Assembly: GCF_000764535.1 (NCBI RefSeq)
Contig: NZ_CP009571.1
Coordinates: forward strand, 1 to 64,000
Direction: 5' to 3'
DNA from: Sphingomonas taxi
GTDB lineage: Bacteria; Pseudomonadota; Alphaproteobacteria; Sphingomonadales; Sphingomonadaceae
Length of the DNA stretch: 64,000 bases
Numbering within the stretch: the first letter of the stretch is position 1; every line of letters begins with the position of its first letter. Position numbers and translations under genes: made by a program. Positions 23,844 through 32,515 of this stretch are shown piece by piece. The notes beneath the pieces were generated by a model. That model was not told the origin of the DNA. It saw only the letters and a program-made list of their open reading frames with translations, and made no database searches.

Positions 23844-25505
23844 TCAGACCGCATCGAGCACCCGTTCCGGAGTATGCTGGCCGACATCGTGGAGAGCGAG
23901 AAAGGCCTTGAACAGCACGCGCGGGTCGTAGGTGCCCTTGTACACGGGGGACGGAGTCCGCTCGAGGCCGAGCAACCCGGCTACCGCTGCCTGCGCCGAG
24001 CGGATCGAATATTCGACGGTGAAGACGACATCGTCCGGCAGCTCGACGAACTGGCCGATGAAGCCGAAATTGATCGCCTGGGCGGGCACGGCCTGCGGGC
24101 GGTCGCCATGTACCCGCGGCAGGAACTGGCTGGTGATGAAGGGCATCATGCACGGGATGCAATTCGCGGAAGCGAGGATGCGGTCGGCCTGCTCGACGAT
24201 GCCGAGATGGCCCATGATCTCCACCATGATCTCACGGCCGGTGCAGGCGGACATGGGCTTCTTCACGAAGTCACCGAGCGCATCGACCGAGAGACCGTAC
24301 CCCCAGAAGACGGTCACGTCCTCGGGCTGGCCGATGAAGTGCGGCTGATGCGGGATGACGATGGATGCCAGCCAGCTCGACTGGGGGAAAGTGACAAGCC
24401 CGCCTTCGCCCGGCACGTTGCCGGTCGCATCGCGGACCAGATCGAGGAAAGTCGGGTCGCTCAGCGTCGTGGTGAACGACACCCATTTCGAGCGATCGAT
24501 ATGATCGGCGAACACCGCTGGGCGCCCGAAGTCGCCACGGTCAGCGGCGATGTTCTGCCATAGCTGCCACGCGCCGCCATCCGCCTTCCCCTTCAGCGCC
24601 GGCACCGCATCCATGCCGCCCAGGCTCGACGCCTCGGTCATCGATCCCAGCGTGACCAGCACATAGTCGCCGTCCCGAACCTCGATGCAGTCCTTGATAC
24701 CGGCCTTCTCGATGACGATCGTCTCGACGGCGTCGCCGCCTCCACGATGCGTGAACTCGAGGTCGACGACGCGCGTGCCGGTTTCGAAGCGGACGCCGCG
24801 GTCGTCGAGCCATTTGCGCAACGGCCGCACCATTGAATCATACTGATTGTAGACGGTCCGCATGATGCCGGTCAGGCGATTGAACCCGCCGACCATGTGC
24901 GCGAAACGGACGAGATAGCGCTTGAACTCGACGGCGCTGTGCCACGGCTGGAACGCGAACGTCGTGCACCACATGTACCAGAAATTGGTCTCGAAGAACG
25001 CCGGGTCGAACTGATCGGCGATCGTCGAGCGGCCCAGCATCGCCTCGGGCTCGAGGCCGAGGCGCTCGATCGTCAGGATATGGCCTTCGGTGAGACCGAA
25101 CGCCGGCGTCGTCCGTCGTTCGCCGTCGACGAACAGCCGCGACTTCGACGACGTCTGCATCGTCCTGTTCCAGTCGAGGATCTCCTGCGTGACCGTGCCG
25201 GTGCCGTCGAGTGTCGGGATCGACGCGAAGAGGTCGAAGGTGCAGAGATACTTGCTCTCGATCATCCGGCCGCCCCGCAGAACATAACCGCTCTCCGGGG
25301 TGCCCGATCCGTCGAGACTCCCGCCGATGACGCCGGACTCCTCGAGGATCGTGATGTCCGACCCCAGCATGTCGCCGTCCCGGATCATGAACGCCGCTGC
25401 GGACAGCGAGGCGATGCCGCCCCCGACCAGCCACGCCTTGGCACTCGCCTGGGGAGCAGGGCGCTTGAACAGCAACAGCTCGGCGCCTTCTTGACTGACG
25501 ATCAT
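23844..25505 (-). CDS. ohyA: Oleate hydratase
   Basis: A 553-residue FAD enzyme that adds water to the cis-9 bond of oleic acid and related unsaturated fatty acids, often as detoxification at the membrane. The FAD motif is WLVGGGIASLSAAAFMIRDG (about residues 25-44). Other family stretches are GGRMIESKYLCTFDLF, WCTTFAFQPWHSAVEFKRY and FTVEYSIRSAQAAVAGLLGL. Start ATG at 25505 follows GGAGATTTCGCC. First gene of a two-gene leftward unit with a CGTANTTYCCGA-type site 101 bp upstream. Confidence 0.95.
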   Translation of the reverse strand: MIVSQEGAELLLFKRPAPQASAKAWLVGGGIASLSAAAFMIRDGDMLGSDITILEESGVIGGSLDGSGTPESGYVLRGGRMIESKYLCTFDLFASIPTLDGTGTVTQEILDWNRTMQTSSKSRLFVDGERRTTPAFGLTEGHILTIERLGLEPEAMLGRSTIADQFDPAFFETNFWYMWCTTFAFQPWHSAVEFKRYLVRFAHMVGGFNRLTGIMRTVYNQYDSMVRPLRKWLDDRGVRFETGTRVVDLEFTHRGGGDAVETIVIEKAGIKDCIEVRDGDYVLVTLGSMTEASSLGGMDAVPALKGKADGGAWQLWQNIAADRGDFGRPAVFADHIDRSKWVSFTTTLSDPTFLDLVRDATGNVPGEGGLVTFPQSSWLASIVIPHQPHFIGQPEDVTVFWGYGLSVDALGDFVKKPMSACTGREIMVEIMGHLGIVEQADRILASANCIPCMMPFITSQFLPRVHGDRPQAVPAQAINFGFIGQFVELPDDVVFTVEYSIRSAQAAVAGLLGLERTPSPVYKGTYDPRVLFKAFLALHDVGQHTPERVLDAV

Positions 25506-25605
25506 GGCGAAATCTCCGTGCCGCTGCCGCTGGACCCGGAATGGGGCGTTCGGTCGGGCTGGGTGAGTCTTGTCAGTACCGCCCGCGGCGGGGTTCGGCC
25601 CAGCG

Positions 25606-25617
25606 TCGGGAACTACC
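25606..25617 (-). promoter_or_regulatory. Putative FixJ-type operator, site 2 (oleate hydratase unit)
   Basis: Minus strand reads GGTAGTTCCCGA, 101 bp upstream of the oleate hydratase start, in the short gap after the receiver-domain gene's end. It differs from the consensus only in the first base. Confidence 0.5.
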
Positions 25618-25623
25618 TAACGC

Positions 25624-26043
25624 TCAGCCCTCCGCATTCCAGCCGGCCCAACTGTGATCGATCGATGCCTCAATCGCGGTCAGCAGCGCACGATCGCCGA
25701 TGTTCCGTGCGAACACCGTGTCGCCGTGGCGCTCGGCCTCGATCAGCATCGCAATGCCTGGGTTGAGCCCATCGAGGAGGATCGCCTTGCCGCGCCAGCC
25801 ACTGGCCCGCATTTCGCGCAGGAGCGCGGGGCCGTCGATGTCCTCCATTTCGAGGTCGAGGATGAGGCACGGATAATCGCGCGACCGCGGATCGGCGAGC
25901 AGCGCGGCGCAGGTCGCATAGGACCGGACGTCATAGTCTTCCGAGCGCAGCATTAGCTGTCGCGCGTGCCGGATGGTGGAATCGCCATCGACGAGGGAAA
26001 CACCGATCTTCTGTCGTGACGAAGGCGTGGTAGCGTTCTGCAT
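25624..26043 (-). CDS. Stand-alone degenerate receiver-domain protein
   Basis: About 139 residues: a single response-regulator receiver domain without output domain. The acidic pocket (SLVDGDS) and the phospho-acceptor aspartate (CLILDLEMEDIDG) are kept. The switch Thr/Ser position reads AILLDG, and no Lys-Pro follows beta 5 (VFARNIGD), so phospho-signalling is probably altered. ATG at 26043 has AAGGA upstream. It follows the FixJ gene on the same strand and may act as a phosphate sink or competitor for FixL, much as small single-domain regulators do elsewhere. Confidence 0.75.
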   Translation of the reverse strand: MQNATTPSSRQKIGVSLVDGDSTIRHARQLMLRSEDYDVRSYATCAALLADPRSRDYPCLILDLEMEDIDGPALLREMRASGWRGKAILLDGLNPGIAMLIEAERHGDTVFARNIGDRALLTAIEASIDHSWAGWNAEG

Positions 26044-26127
26044 GCGGATTTCCTTGGGTTTCTCCAAGGATCACACGGGGGGCGGCCTCACGTCTGTACG
26101 TAGAAGGCGAGGGGAAGGGGTCGCCAA

Positions 26128-26760
26128 TCAGTCGGGTTGAGTGTCGCCGAGACCCGCCGCGAACGCGATCCGCAGGACATCGGACAGACTGCGCGCGGAC
26201 AGCTTCTCCATCAGATTGGCGCGGTGAACCTCGACCGTCCGCGTCGCGATACTGAGATCGAAGGCAATCAGCTTGTTGGGCCGCCCCAGGACCATGCCGT
26301 CGAGCACGTCGCGCTCGCGCGGCGTCAGCGCCGCGAGGCGGACCGAGGCCTCGGCTGCGGCAAGCTGACCGCGATCGTTTCGACCGGCCTGGCTCAACGC
26401 TTCGTCGATCGCGGCCAGCAACGCGGTCCGCTCGAACGGCTTCTCCAGGAACTCGATCGCACCGGCCTTTACCGCACGCACCGCGAGCGTCACGTCGCCG
26501 TGGCCGGTCAGCATGATGACTGGGAGCATGATGCCCTGTTCGGCAAGCCGCGCCTGCACTTCCAGCCCGTCGATCTCGGGCATCCGTACGTCGAGCAGTA
26601 CGCACCCTCGCGTTTCGCGGGTGGCGGTCTTCAGGAATTGCACGCCCGACGCATAGGCTTCGACACTATGGTCGGCCTTCCGCAGCATGAAGCCGACCGA
26701 TTGGCGGATCGCCTCGTCGTCGTCGACGATATGGACGGTACGTGCGGGGTCAGACATCAT
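26128..26760 (-). CDS. fixJ: FixJ-type response regulator
   Basis: A 210-residue two-domain regulator. Receiver domain: VHIVDDDEAIRQS, phospho-acceptor in LLDVRMPEIDG, switch Thr in IMLTGHGDV, and Lys in FLEKPFE. Output domain: LuxR/FixJ-type helix-turn-helix (LTPRERDVLDGMVLGRPNKLIAFDLSIATRTVEVHRANLMEKL). Start ATG at 26760 or 26757, overlapping the end of the sensor kinase gene by 11 bases. It is the most likely reader of the CGTANTTYCCGA sites found in front of six element operons; this is inferred from position. Confidence 0.93.
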   Translation of the reverse strand: MMSDPARTVHIVDDDEAIRQSVGFMLRKADHSVEAYASGVQFLKTATRETRGCVLLDVRMPEIDGLEVQARLAEQGIMLPVIMLTGHGDVTLAVRAVKAGAIEFLEKPFERTALLAAIDEALSQAGRNDRGQLAAAEASVRLAALTPRERDVLDGMVLGRPNKLIAFDLSIATRTVEVHRANLMEKLSARSLSDVLRIAFAAGLGDTQPD

Positions 26761-28429
26761 CGGCTCCTGCCAGGGGCACGCAGAAATGGAAGGCCGTCCC
26801 CGATGTGGCACCGGCCTCGGCCCAGATCCGACCGCCATGCGCCTCGACGATCGTGCGGCAGATCGAGAGACCCAGCCCCATGCCGTCCTCCTTCGTGGTT
26901 GCGAACGCCTCGAACAATCGGTCGCGGATGTCCGGGGACAGGCCCGTGCCGGTATCCGCGACGGTGACGCGCACCCAGGCATCACGATCGGGCGCGGTCG
27001 CGATCGTCAGCTCCTTGCACGGCGACGACGCCATCGACTGGATCGCGTTGCGGATGAGGTTGACCAGGACCTGCTGGATCTGGACGCGGTCGACCAGTAC
27101 CGTTTCGAGCCCCGCGGCGATCGTCATCGTCACGCTGACCCCCGCCTCGTGCGCGCCAAGCAGGCCGAGGCTGGTGGCTTCCTCGACGATCGTGTCGAGC
27201 CGTTCCGCCTTGAAGCCGGTGTCGCCGCCGTCGACGAACGCGCGCAGCCGGCGCACGATCATGCCGGCGCGCAACGATTGGGCTGCTGCAAGCTCCAGGG
27301 CCTCGGCGATCTCGCCGAGCAGGCCGTCATCGGTCTCGCCGATCATGGCACGTGTCGTCTCGAGAAAGGCGGCGATCGCGGTCAAGGGCTGGTTGATCTC
27401 GTGGGCGAGCGTGGAAGCCATCGTCCCCATCGCGCTGACGCGGGAGACATGGACCAGCTCGGCCTGAAGCTCCTTCATCCGGCGCGCGGTTTCGTGCCGG
27501 TTCGTCAGGTCACGCACGAAGCCGGTGAAGATCCGCTCACCCGCGATCGACGCCTCGCCGACCGCTAGTTCGATCGGGAAGGTTTCGCCGTTGGCGCGCT
27601 GCGCAGTCGCGACGCGGACGTTGCCGATGTTGTGGGGAATGCCGGTCTGCAGATAAGTGTGGAGATGGCCATCGTGCCCGTCCCGGTCGCCGGGCGGCAT
27701 CAGCATGCTGACGTTTTGCCCAATAACGTCTGCCTTCGCATATCCGAACAGTTGCTCGGCCGTGGTGCTGAACGACGACACGATGCCGGTTTCGTCCATC
27801 ACGATCATCGCGTCGGGTACGGTCGCGAGGATCGAGCGGAGATGATGTTCGCGTCGGACGACCGCGGCTTCCGATGCCTTCTGGTCGGTGACGTCGCGGA
27901 TGACCTTGCCGAAGCCGCGCAGCTCGCCGGCGTCGTTGCGAAGCGCGGTGATCGTCACGCCGGCAAGAAATTCCGACCCATCCTTGCGGAGACGCCAGCT
28001 GTCCTCCTCGATGCGACCAAGCGCTGACGCCCGGGCCAGATCATCGGCCGGCTTTCCGGCCGCGACGTCGTCGGGGGTATAGAAGATGGCGGAATCGACG
28101 CCGATGACCTCCGCCTCGGTCCAGCCCTTCATCCGCTCCGCGCCACGGTTCCAGATCGTCACGCGCCCCTCGGGGTCGAGCATATAGATTGCGTAGCCCG
28201 TCGCCCCGTCGATCAGCAGACCAAGCTCCTCGGCCACGACCGCATTCCTGCGGGCGACGGCCTCGGCGTCGGACAAATCGCCGCGAGGCACCGCTGCGTT
28301 CACGAGGGCGGCGCGGTCTGTTTGCAGGTGCGAAAGTCGATCATCTGACGGCGTGCCTCCGGCCGGGTAAAATCCCGAACCATCGGCAACCCATGCCGGG
28401 TCAACGCTTCGCGAGGCGGTATGACGCAA
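26750..28429 (-). CDS. fixL: FixL-type PAS sensor histidine kinase, probably haem-based oxygen sensor
   Basis: A 559-residue soluble kinase. PAS domain 1 covers about residues 70-185, PAS domain 2 about 190-315, HisKA has STLAHEINQPLTAI (phospho-His), and HATPase has NLIRNAIQSM, DTGTGLSPD and GMGLGLSICR. PAS 2 aligns with the FixL haem PAS: GHDGHLHTY holds the histidine matching B. japonicum His200, IPHNIG matches His214 and NVRV matches Arg220, while the Arg206 position is Leu. This alignment is from memory. The start may lie further inside the frame. It pairs with the downstream FixJ gene. Confidence 0.92.
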   Translation of the reverse strand: MRHTASRSVDPAWVADGSGFYPAGGTPSDDRLSHLQTDRAALVNAAVPRGDLSDAEAVARRNAVVAEELGLLIDGATGYAIYMLDPEGRVTIWNRGAERMKGWTEAEVIGVDSAIFYTPDDVAAGKPADDLARASALGRIEEDSWRLRKDGSEFLAGVTITALRNDAGELRGFGKVIRDVTDQKASEAAVVRREHHLRSILATVPDAMIVMDETGIVSSFSTTAEQLFGYAKADVIGQNVSMLMPPGDRDGHDGHLHTYLQTGIPHNIGNVRVATAQRANGETFPIELAVGEASIAGERIFTGFVRDLTNRHETARRMKELQAELVHVSRVSAMGTMASTLAHEINQPLTAIAAFLETTRAMIGETDDGLLGEIAEALELAAAQSLRAGMIVRRLRAFVDGGDTGFKAERLDTIVEEATSLGLLGAHEAGVSVTMTIAAGLETVLVDRVQIQQVLVNLIRNAIQSMASSPCKELTIATAPDRDAWVRVTVADTGTGLSPDIRDRLFEAFATTKEDGMGLGLSICRTIVEAHGGRIWAEAGATSGTAFHFCVPLAGADDV

Positions 28430-28431
28430 TA

Positions 28432-28563
28432 TCAGGCCAACGGTCTGAAAAGCGTCATCGCGATCTCGCCTGCTACCAGCAGCGAAAGCACAGCACCGCC
28501 GATCGACACCCGTCGGTTCATCGTGATGATCGGCCTGAGAAGCGTCTGGATTGCCGTGTGCAT
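28432..28563 (-). CDS. Possible small membrane protein
   Basis: About 43 residues, with one predicted membrane segment near the C-terminus (SIGGAVLSLLVAGEIAMTLF). ATG at 28563 has AAGGGATG just upstream, and TATAAT with suitable spacing lies about 90 bases further up. It sits in the gap between the lactate dehydrogenase and FixL genes. No family recognised. Confidence 0.35.
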   Translation of the reverse strand: MHTAIQTLLRPIITMNRRVSIGGAVLSLLVAGEIAMTLFRPLA

Positions 28564-28663
28564 GATCGTCATCCCTTGTTGTTCAAGGGCGTGTTGGGCG
28601 CTTGGCCGAGGCGGCGATATTGTGGTTTCACACATCGCCGGCCGGCGCGAATAGCGATTATAC

Positions 28664-29653
28664 CTATCCGGCCAGCTGATAGGTGGCATGCCCACCCGTC
28701 TCGAACGATGATAGATTGGCCATCGTCGTCTTGGCGATCGCGGACAGCGCCTCGTGTGTGAAGAAGCCCTGATGGCCGGTCACGAGCACGTTCGAGAACA
28801 TCAGCAACCGCTCGAAAGCATCGTCCTGGATGACCTCGCTCGACAGATCCTCGAAGAACAGCTCTTCCTCTTCCTCATAGACGTCGAGTCCAAGATGCCC
28901 GATCCTGCCGCTCTTGAGGCCCTGGATCACCGCTGCGGTGTCGATCATGCCGCCCCGGCTCGTGTTGATGAGCATCACGCCATGCTTCATGCGGTCGATC
29001 GCGGGCGCATCGATCAGATGCCGCGTCGCATCGGTGAGGGGACAGTGCAGCGAGACGATGTCCGCTTCGGCCAGCAAGGTATCAAGCGTGGTGTAGGTGA
29101 CGCCGAGCGCGGCGCAGGCGACATTCGGAATGACGTCATGGGCGATGACCTTGCACCCGAACCCGAGCATGATCCGCGCGACGCCCGCGCCCACACGCCC
29201 GGTCCCGACAATGCCGACTGTTCGGCCGTGCAGGTTGAAACCCAAGAGTCCCTCGAGCGCGAAGTTGCCCTCCCGCACCCGGGCATAGGCGCGGTGGATA
29301 TTGCGATCGAGCGACAGGATGAGCGCCACCGTGTGCTCGGAGACTGCCTCCGGCGAGTAGGCCGGCACACGGGCGACGGCGATGCCGAGACGCTTGGCCG
29401 CGGCCATGTCGACATTGTTGAACCCCGCTGATCGGAGCGCGACGATCTCGACTCCGACATCCTTGAAGACCTGGAGGGCGGCAGCATCGACCTGATCGTT
29501 GACGAACGCGCATACCGCCGTCGAACCCTGCGCCAGGGTCGCGGTCGCGGCCGTCAGCCGGTCCTCCACAAACCTCAGGGTATGAAGGGAGCCTGCGGCC
29601 TTCTCCATGAAGGTGCGATCATAGGATTTGGTGCTGAAGACGGTGACGATCAT
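28664..29653 (-). CDS. ldhA: D-lactate dehydrogenase (D-2-hydroxyacid dehydrogenase family)
   Basis: A 329-residue NAD-dependent enzyme reducing pyruvate to D-lactate. Substrate-loop [10 protein letters not shown], Rossmann motif [14 protein letters not shown], catalytic Arg in NTSRGGMID, Glu in [11 protein letters not shown], and catalytic His in VTGHQGFFT all fit the LdhA type. It lies 54 bp behind an MFS gene, likely co-transcribed from the site at 31186. Role: re-oxidises NADH when respiration is limited. Confidence 0.93.
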   Translation of the reverse strand: MIVTVFSTKSYDRTFMEKAAGSLHTLRFVEDRLTAATATLAQGSTAVCAFVNDQVDAAALQVFKDVGVEIVALRSAGFNNVDMAAAKRLGIAVARVPAYSPEAVSEHTVALILSLDRNIHRAYARVREGNFALEGLLGFNLHGRTVGIVGTGRVGAGVARIMLGFGCKVIAHDVIPNVACAALGVTYTTLDTLLAEADIVSLHCPLTDATRHLIDAPAIDRMKHGVMLINTSRGGMIDTAAVIQGLKSGRIGHLGLDVYEEEEELFFEDLSSEVIQDDAFERLLMFSNVLVTGHQGFFTHEALSAIAKTTMANLSSFETGGHATYQLAG

Positions 29654-29707
29654 AGAACATGCTTTCGGGTGAGTGCGAATACCGAGGCCTGGACGCCGGA
29701 AGTCGGT

Positions 29708-31057
29708 TCAGGTCGCGGCGAGTGTCGGGGAAGGCGGGATGGCGCGTGACGGGCGATCTGCGACGCGTGCATGGCCCGTCTCCTTCAGGAACAGGCTGAG
29801 GCCGATCGCGACCACCACACCCGCGACCAGCGGTAGGAACCCGTTCTGAAACTCCGGCAACGTAAGCGGCTTGCCTTGCGGGACCATCAGCCGCGAGATG
29901 AAGGGGGAGACGATGCCGCTGGTCAGGAAGACGAGGAAGTTCATCACGCCTGCAGCGGTGCCCTTGACCGCAGACGGGTTGGTCTCCTTCATCATCGAGA
30001 AGGGGACCATTGCGGCTCCCGAGGCGATGCCAAGCACGAGCGCGACGCTGTAGGGCGGGAGCAGGCCGTGGGGCACGTAGATCGCGGTCAGGCCGGCCGC
30101 CAGCATCACCAGTGCGCCGGCGATCAGCACGGGTTTGCGACGGCCCAGCCGGTCGGCCAGGAAGCCGAGCAGCGGACAGCCGATCACCCAGCCGATCGGC
30201 ACCATCGAGGCTTCCGTCGCAGCAGCGGCCATCGACAGATCCTTGCCGCCGTTGAGGAACGACGTTGCCCAGACCAGCGCGCCGATCGTGGTAGGCAGGA
30301 AGAGCAGCCCCCCGATCACCCCGGCAAGCCAGCTCTGCGGATTCGCAAGGACCGTCTTGAAGGGCTGGACAAGGCTGGCGGCGGAAAGCGGGCCGTGATG
30401 GGACGCACTGTCACCGCTGTCGCGCGGCATGACCATCCAGGTGGCGACAGCTAGCACGAAGCCGACGACGGCGAAGCCGATCCAGACATATTGCCATGAC
30501 AGATGAAGGCTTCCGGCCGGATCGATCAGCATATGGACCGGCTTCGACCCGAACGCGGCACCGGCCATGCCGAGGCACTGCGTCAGGCCGATAAACAACG
30601 CGAGCATCCGTGACGGCAGATATCGAGCCGCCACATAGGAAGCGCCGATGAACGCGAAGATCGCACCCGTTGCCTGAAGGACGAAACCGGCCATGCCGGC
30701 CGCCTCGCTGCCTTGGGCGAACACGAGGCACCCCAGACCGACGACGGCGATACCATAGGGTATCGTGCGTTGCGGGCCGTATCGATCGAGCAGAACGCCG
30801 GCGATGAGCGCCATCAGCGCATAGGCGACGTAATAGGCCGAGATCATCCCGCCGATGTGATTGCCGCCCCATGCGGCCGAGAGTTCGTGCTGCATGACGC
30901 CCGGCGCCGAACGGACGGCGTACTGGAAGAAATAGAAGACCGCGCACAGCGCCCAGGCCAGCAGGAACAGCGGCTTGAGCTGGACAGGCGGTGCGTCGGC
31001 GACCACTGCTTGCGTCGGCACGCCGATGCGGGCTCCTACGGGGTCGTGGCTCGGCAT
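29708..31057 (-). CDS. MFS transporter
   Basis: A 449-residue major-facilitator transporter with about 12 membrane helices. It has a GVLLDRYGPQR loop after helix 2 and FLADRLGRRKP at the matching place in the second half. ATG at 31057 follows GAGGATCCATCC; the longer frame lacks support. It precedes the D-lactate dehydrogenase gene, so organic-acid transport is a reasonable guess, but the substrate is unknown. A perfect copy of the 16-base FixJ-type site lies 129 bp upstream. Confidence 0.88.
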   Translation of the reverse strand: MPSHDPVGARIGVPTQAVVADAPPVQLKPLFLLAWALCAVFYFFQYAVRSAPGVMQHELSAAWGGNHIGGMISAYYVAYALMALIAGVLLDRYGPQRTIPYGIAVVGLGCLVFAQGSEAAGMAGFVLQATGAIFAFIGASYVAARYLPSRMLALFIGLTQCLGMAGAAFGSKPVHMLIDPAGSLHLSWQYVWIGFAVVGFVLAVATWMVMPRDSGDSASHHGPLSAASLVQPFKTVLANPQSWLAGVIGGLLFLPTTIGALVWATSFLNGGKDLSMAAAATEASMVPIGWVIGCPLLGFLADRLGRRKPVLIAGALVMLAAGLTAIYVPHGLLPPYSVALVLGIASGAAMVPFSMMKETNPSAVKGTAAGVMNFLVFLTSGIVSPFISRLMVPQGKPLTLPEFQNGFLPLVAGVVVAIGLSLFLKETGHARVADRPSRAIPPSPTLAAT

Positions 31058-31185
31058 GGATGGATCCTCGGCAAAATGACCCATGAGCGGGCGCCAGGGA
31101 CGCAGGACAGCGGCGAAAATGACCTTGCTGTCGGGAGCGTCGTTGGCGTCGCTGGGTAGCGCGTCGGTCATTCCGGTCGCTACGC

Positions 31186-31197
31186 TCGGAAACTACG
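31186..31197 (-). promoter_or_regulatory. Putative FixJ-type operator, site 3 (MFS-lactate dehydrogenase unit)
   Basis: Minus strand reads CGTAGTTTCCGA inside CTGCGTAGTTTCCGAG, identical over 16 bases to the site at 17230-17245. It lies 129 bp upstream of the MFS start and shares a divergent region with site 4. Confidence 0.6.
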
Positions 31198-31269
31198 CAG
31201 TCGAAGGTGTCCGCCGCGTGCCGGATGGTCGGCCGCTCGGGGGTGATCGCGATATGCGCGCGATACCTG

Positions 31270-31281
31270 CGTAATTGCCGA
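31270..31281 (+). promoter_or_regulatory. Putative FixJ-type operator, site 4 (L,D-transpeptidase-ATPase unit)
   Basis: CGTAATTGCCGA, inside CTGCGTAATTGCCGAT, on the plus strand, 281 bp before the L,D-transpeptidase start. This is further than at the other sites, so a long leader or an unrecognised upstream start is possible. Confidence 0.45.
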
Positions 31282-31561
31282 TGGTGATGCGCGATGGGCC
31301 AGGCGGGTAGAGGGTTATCACCCCCGCCTCCCGCGAGGCGGGTTGCGCGGCAGAAGCCGCAGGATCGGATGCCACAGCTATGACGATCAACCGCACTTCG
31401 GACGGATCAGCGCCGGTCCTGCGCCGTCCCATTCTACACCTAGCCGATGGTGCGGCGCGGTCACTTTCGCTCGCCTTCGACCCGCTCAAGGATCGACGCC
31501 CGCGGCGTCTTGTGAAGGGCGCTGGCCCTGCGTCCAGGCTGGCCGTGGCGGTCGACCTGAC

Positions 31562-32515
31562 GTGACGAGCAAATTGATTCTGGCGATCGCCTTCGCCCTG
31601 TCGGTGCCGATCGCCGTCGCGGCGCAGACGCTACCGATCCCCGCCGCTGACGGCAGGATCGAGGCGCTGAAGCCCGGCGAATATCTGTGGGCACCCGGGA
31701 TCGCGCCCGAAGGCCCGGTCACGATCATCGTCAGCCTCAAGACCCAGAAAGCCTACGCCTATCGCAACGGTGTCGCGATCGGGGTTTCCACCGTCTCCAC
31801 GGGTACGAAGGGCTTTGCGACGCCGACGGGGGTGTTCACCGTCCTCCAGAAGGACGCGGACCATGTGTCCAACCTCTACAAGGATGCCGCCATGCCGTTC
31901 ATGCAGCGGCTGACCTGGGGCGGGATCGCGATGCATGCCGGCAACCTGCCGGGCTATCCCGCCTCGCATGGCTGTATCCGGATGCCACTGGCCTTTGCCA
32001 AGCTGCTGTTCGGCATCACCAAGATGGGCATCACCGTGGTCATCACGCAGGACGCGCTGGTTCCAGTGGTGGTCGCGAAACCCGGCGTTCTGAAGCGCGA
32101 CGAGCGCGGGACCGGTGGTGACCGCGCCTTTGCCTGGAACCCCGCACGCGCGCCCACCGGTCCGGTGTCGATCGTCATCAGCGGTCGCGACCGCCGGGTG
32201 GTCGTCCTGCGCAACGGCGTCGAAATCGGATCGAGCGCAATCGACCTCGACGCTCCTGTGGAAGAGACCGCGGCGTTCACCCTCCAGGCGATCGATGACG
32301 GGGGAGAGCATTGGCTGCGATTGCCGCTGCCCGGGCAAACCCGAACCGGGGAGCTGAGTGACGCGGATCGGGCGAAGGGCCGTCTTCCCGATGGCTTCCG
32401 TGCCGCGTTGGCGACGGTTCTCACGCCGGGGACGACGTTGCTCGTCACGCGCGAAACGCTGGCGAGCGCGGGCACTGGCAAGCCGGTGACGGTGATCGAG
32501 GCCGACCGCCCATGA
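31562..32515 (+). CDS. Secreted L,D-transpeptidase (YkuD domain)
   Basis: About 317 residues. A signal peptide (KLILAIAFALSVPIAVAAQ) directs it to the periplasm. The catalytic YkuD motif is HAGNLPGYPASHGCIRMP, with the nucleophile Cys in SHGC. The family makes 3-3 peptidoglycan crosslinks or attaches proteins to the wall. A second domain of about 120 residues follows (from TGPVSIVISGRDRRVVVLRNG), which repeats the start of the first domain and may be an inactive copy. GTG at 31562 has a weak ribosome site. The stop overlaps the next ATG (32512). Confidence 0.88.
   Translation: MTSKLILAIAFALSVPIAVAAQTLPIPAADGRIEALKPGEYLWAPGIAPEGPVTIIVSLKTQKAYAYRNGVAIGVSTVSTGTKGFATPTGVFTVLQKDADHVSNLYKDAAMPFMQRLTWGGIAMHAGNLPGYPASHGCIRMPLAFAKLLFGITKMGITVVITQDALVPVVVAKPGVLKRDERGTGGDRAFAWNPARAPTGPVSIVISGRDRRVVVLRNGVEIGSSAIDLDAPVEETAAFTLQAIDDGGEHWLRLPLPGQTRTGELSDADRAKGRLPDGFRAALATVLTPGTTLLVTRETLASAGTGKPVTVIEADRP

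Noticed and set aside
26092..26100. TGTACGTAG upstream of the receiver-domain gene as a seventh FixJ site
   Set aside because: It shares only the CGTA core; the TTYCCGA half is missing.
31380..31565. A 61-codon plus-strand frame ending in overlap with the L,D-transpeptidase start
   Set aside because: No ribosome site and shadow-like composition. It was tempting because it starts about 100 bp after FixJ-type site 4.
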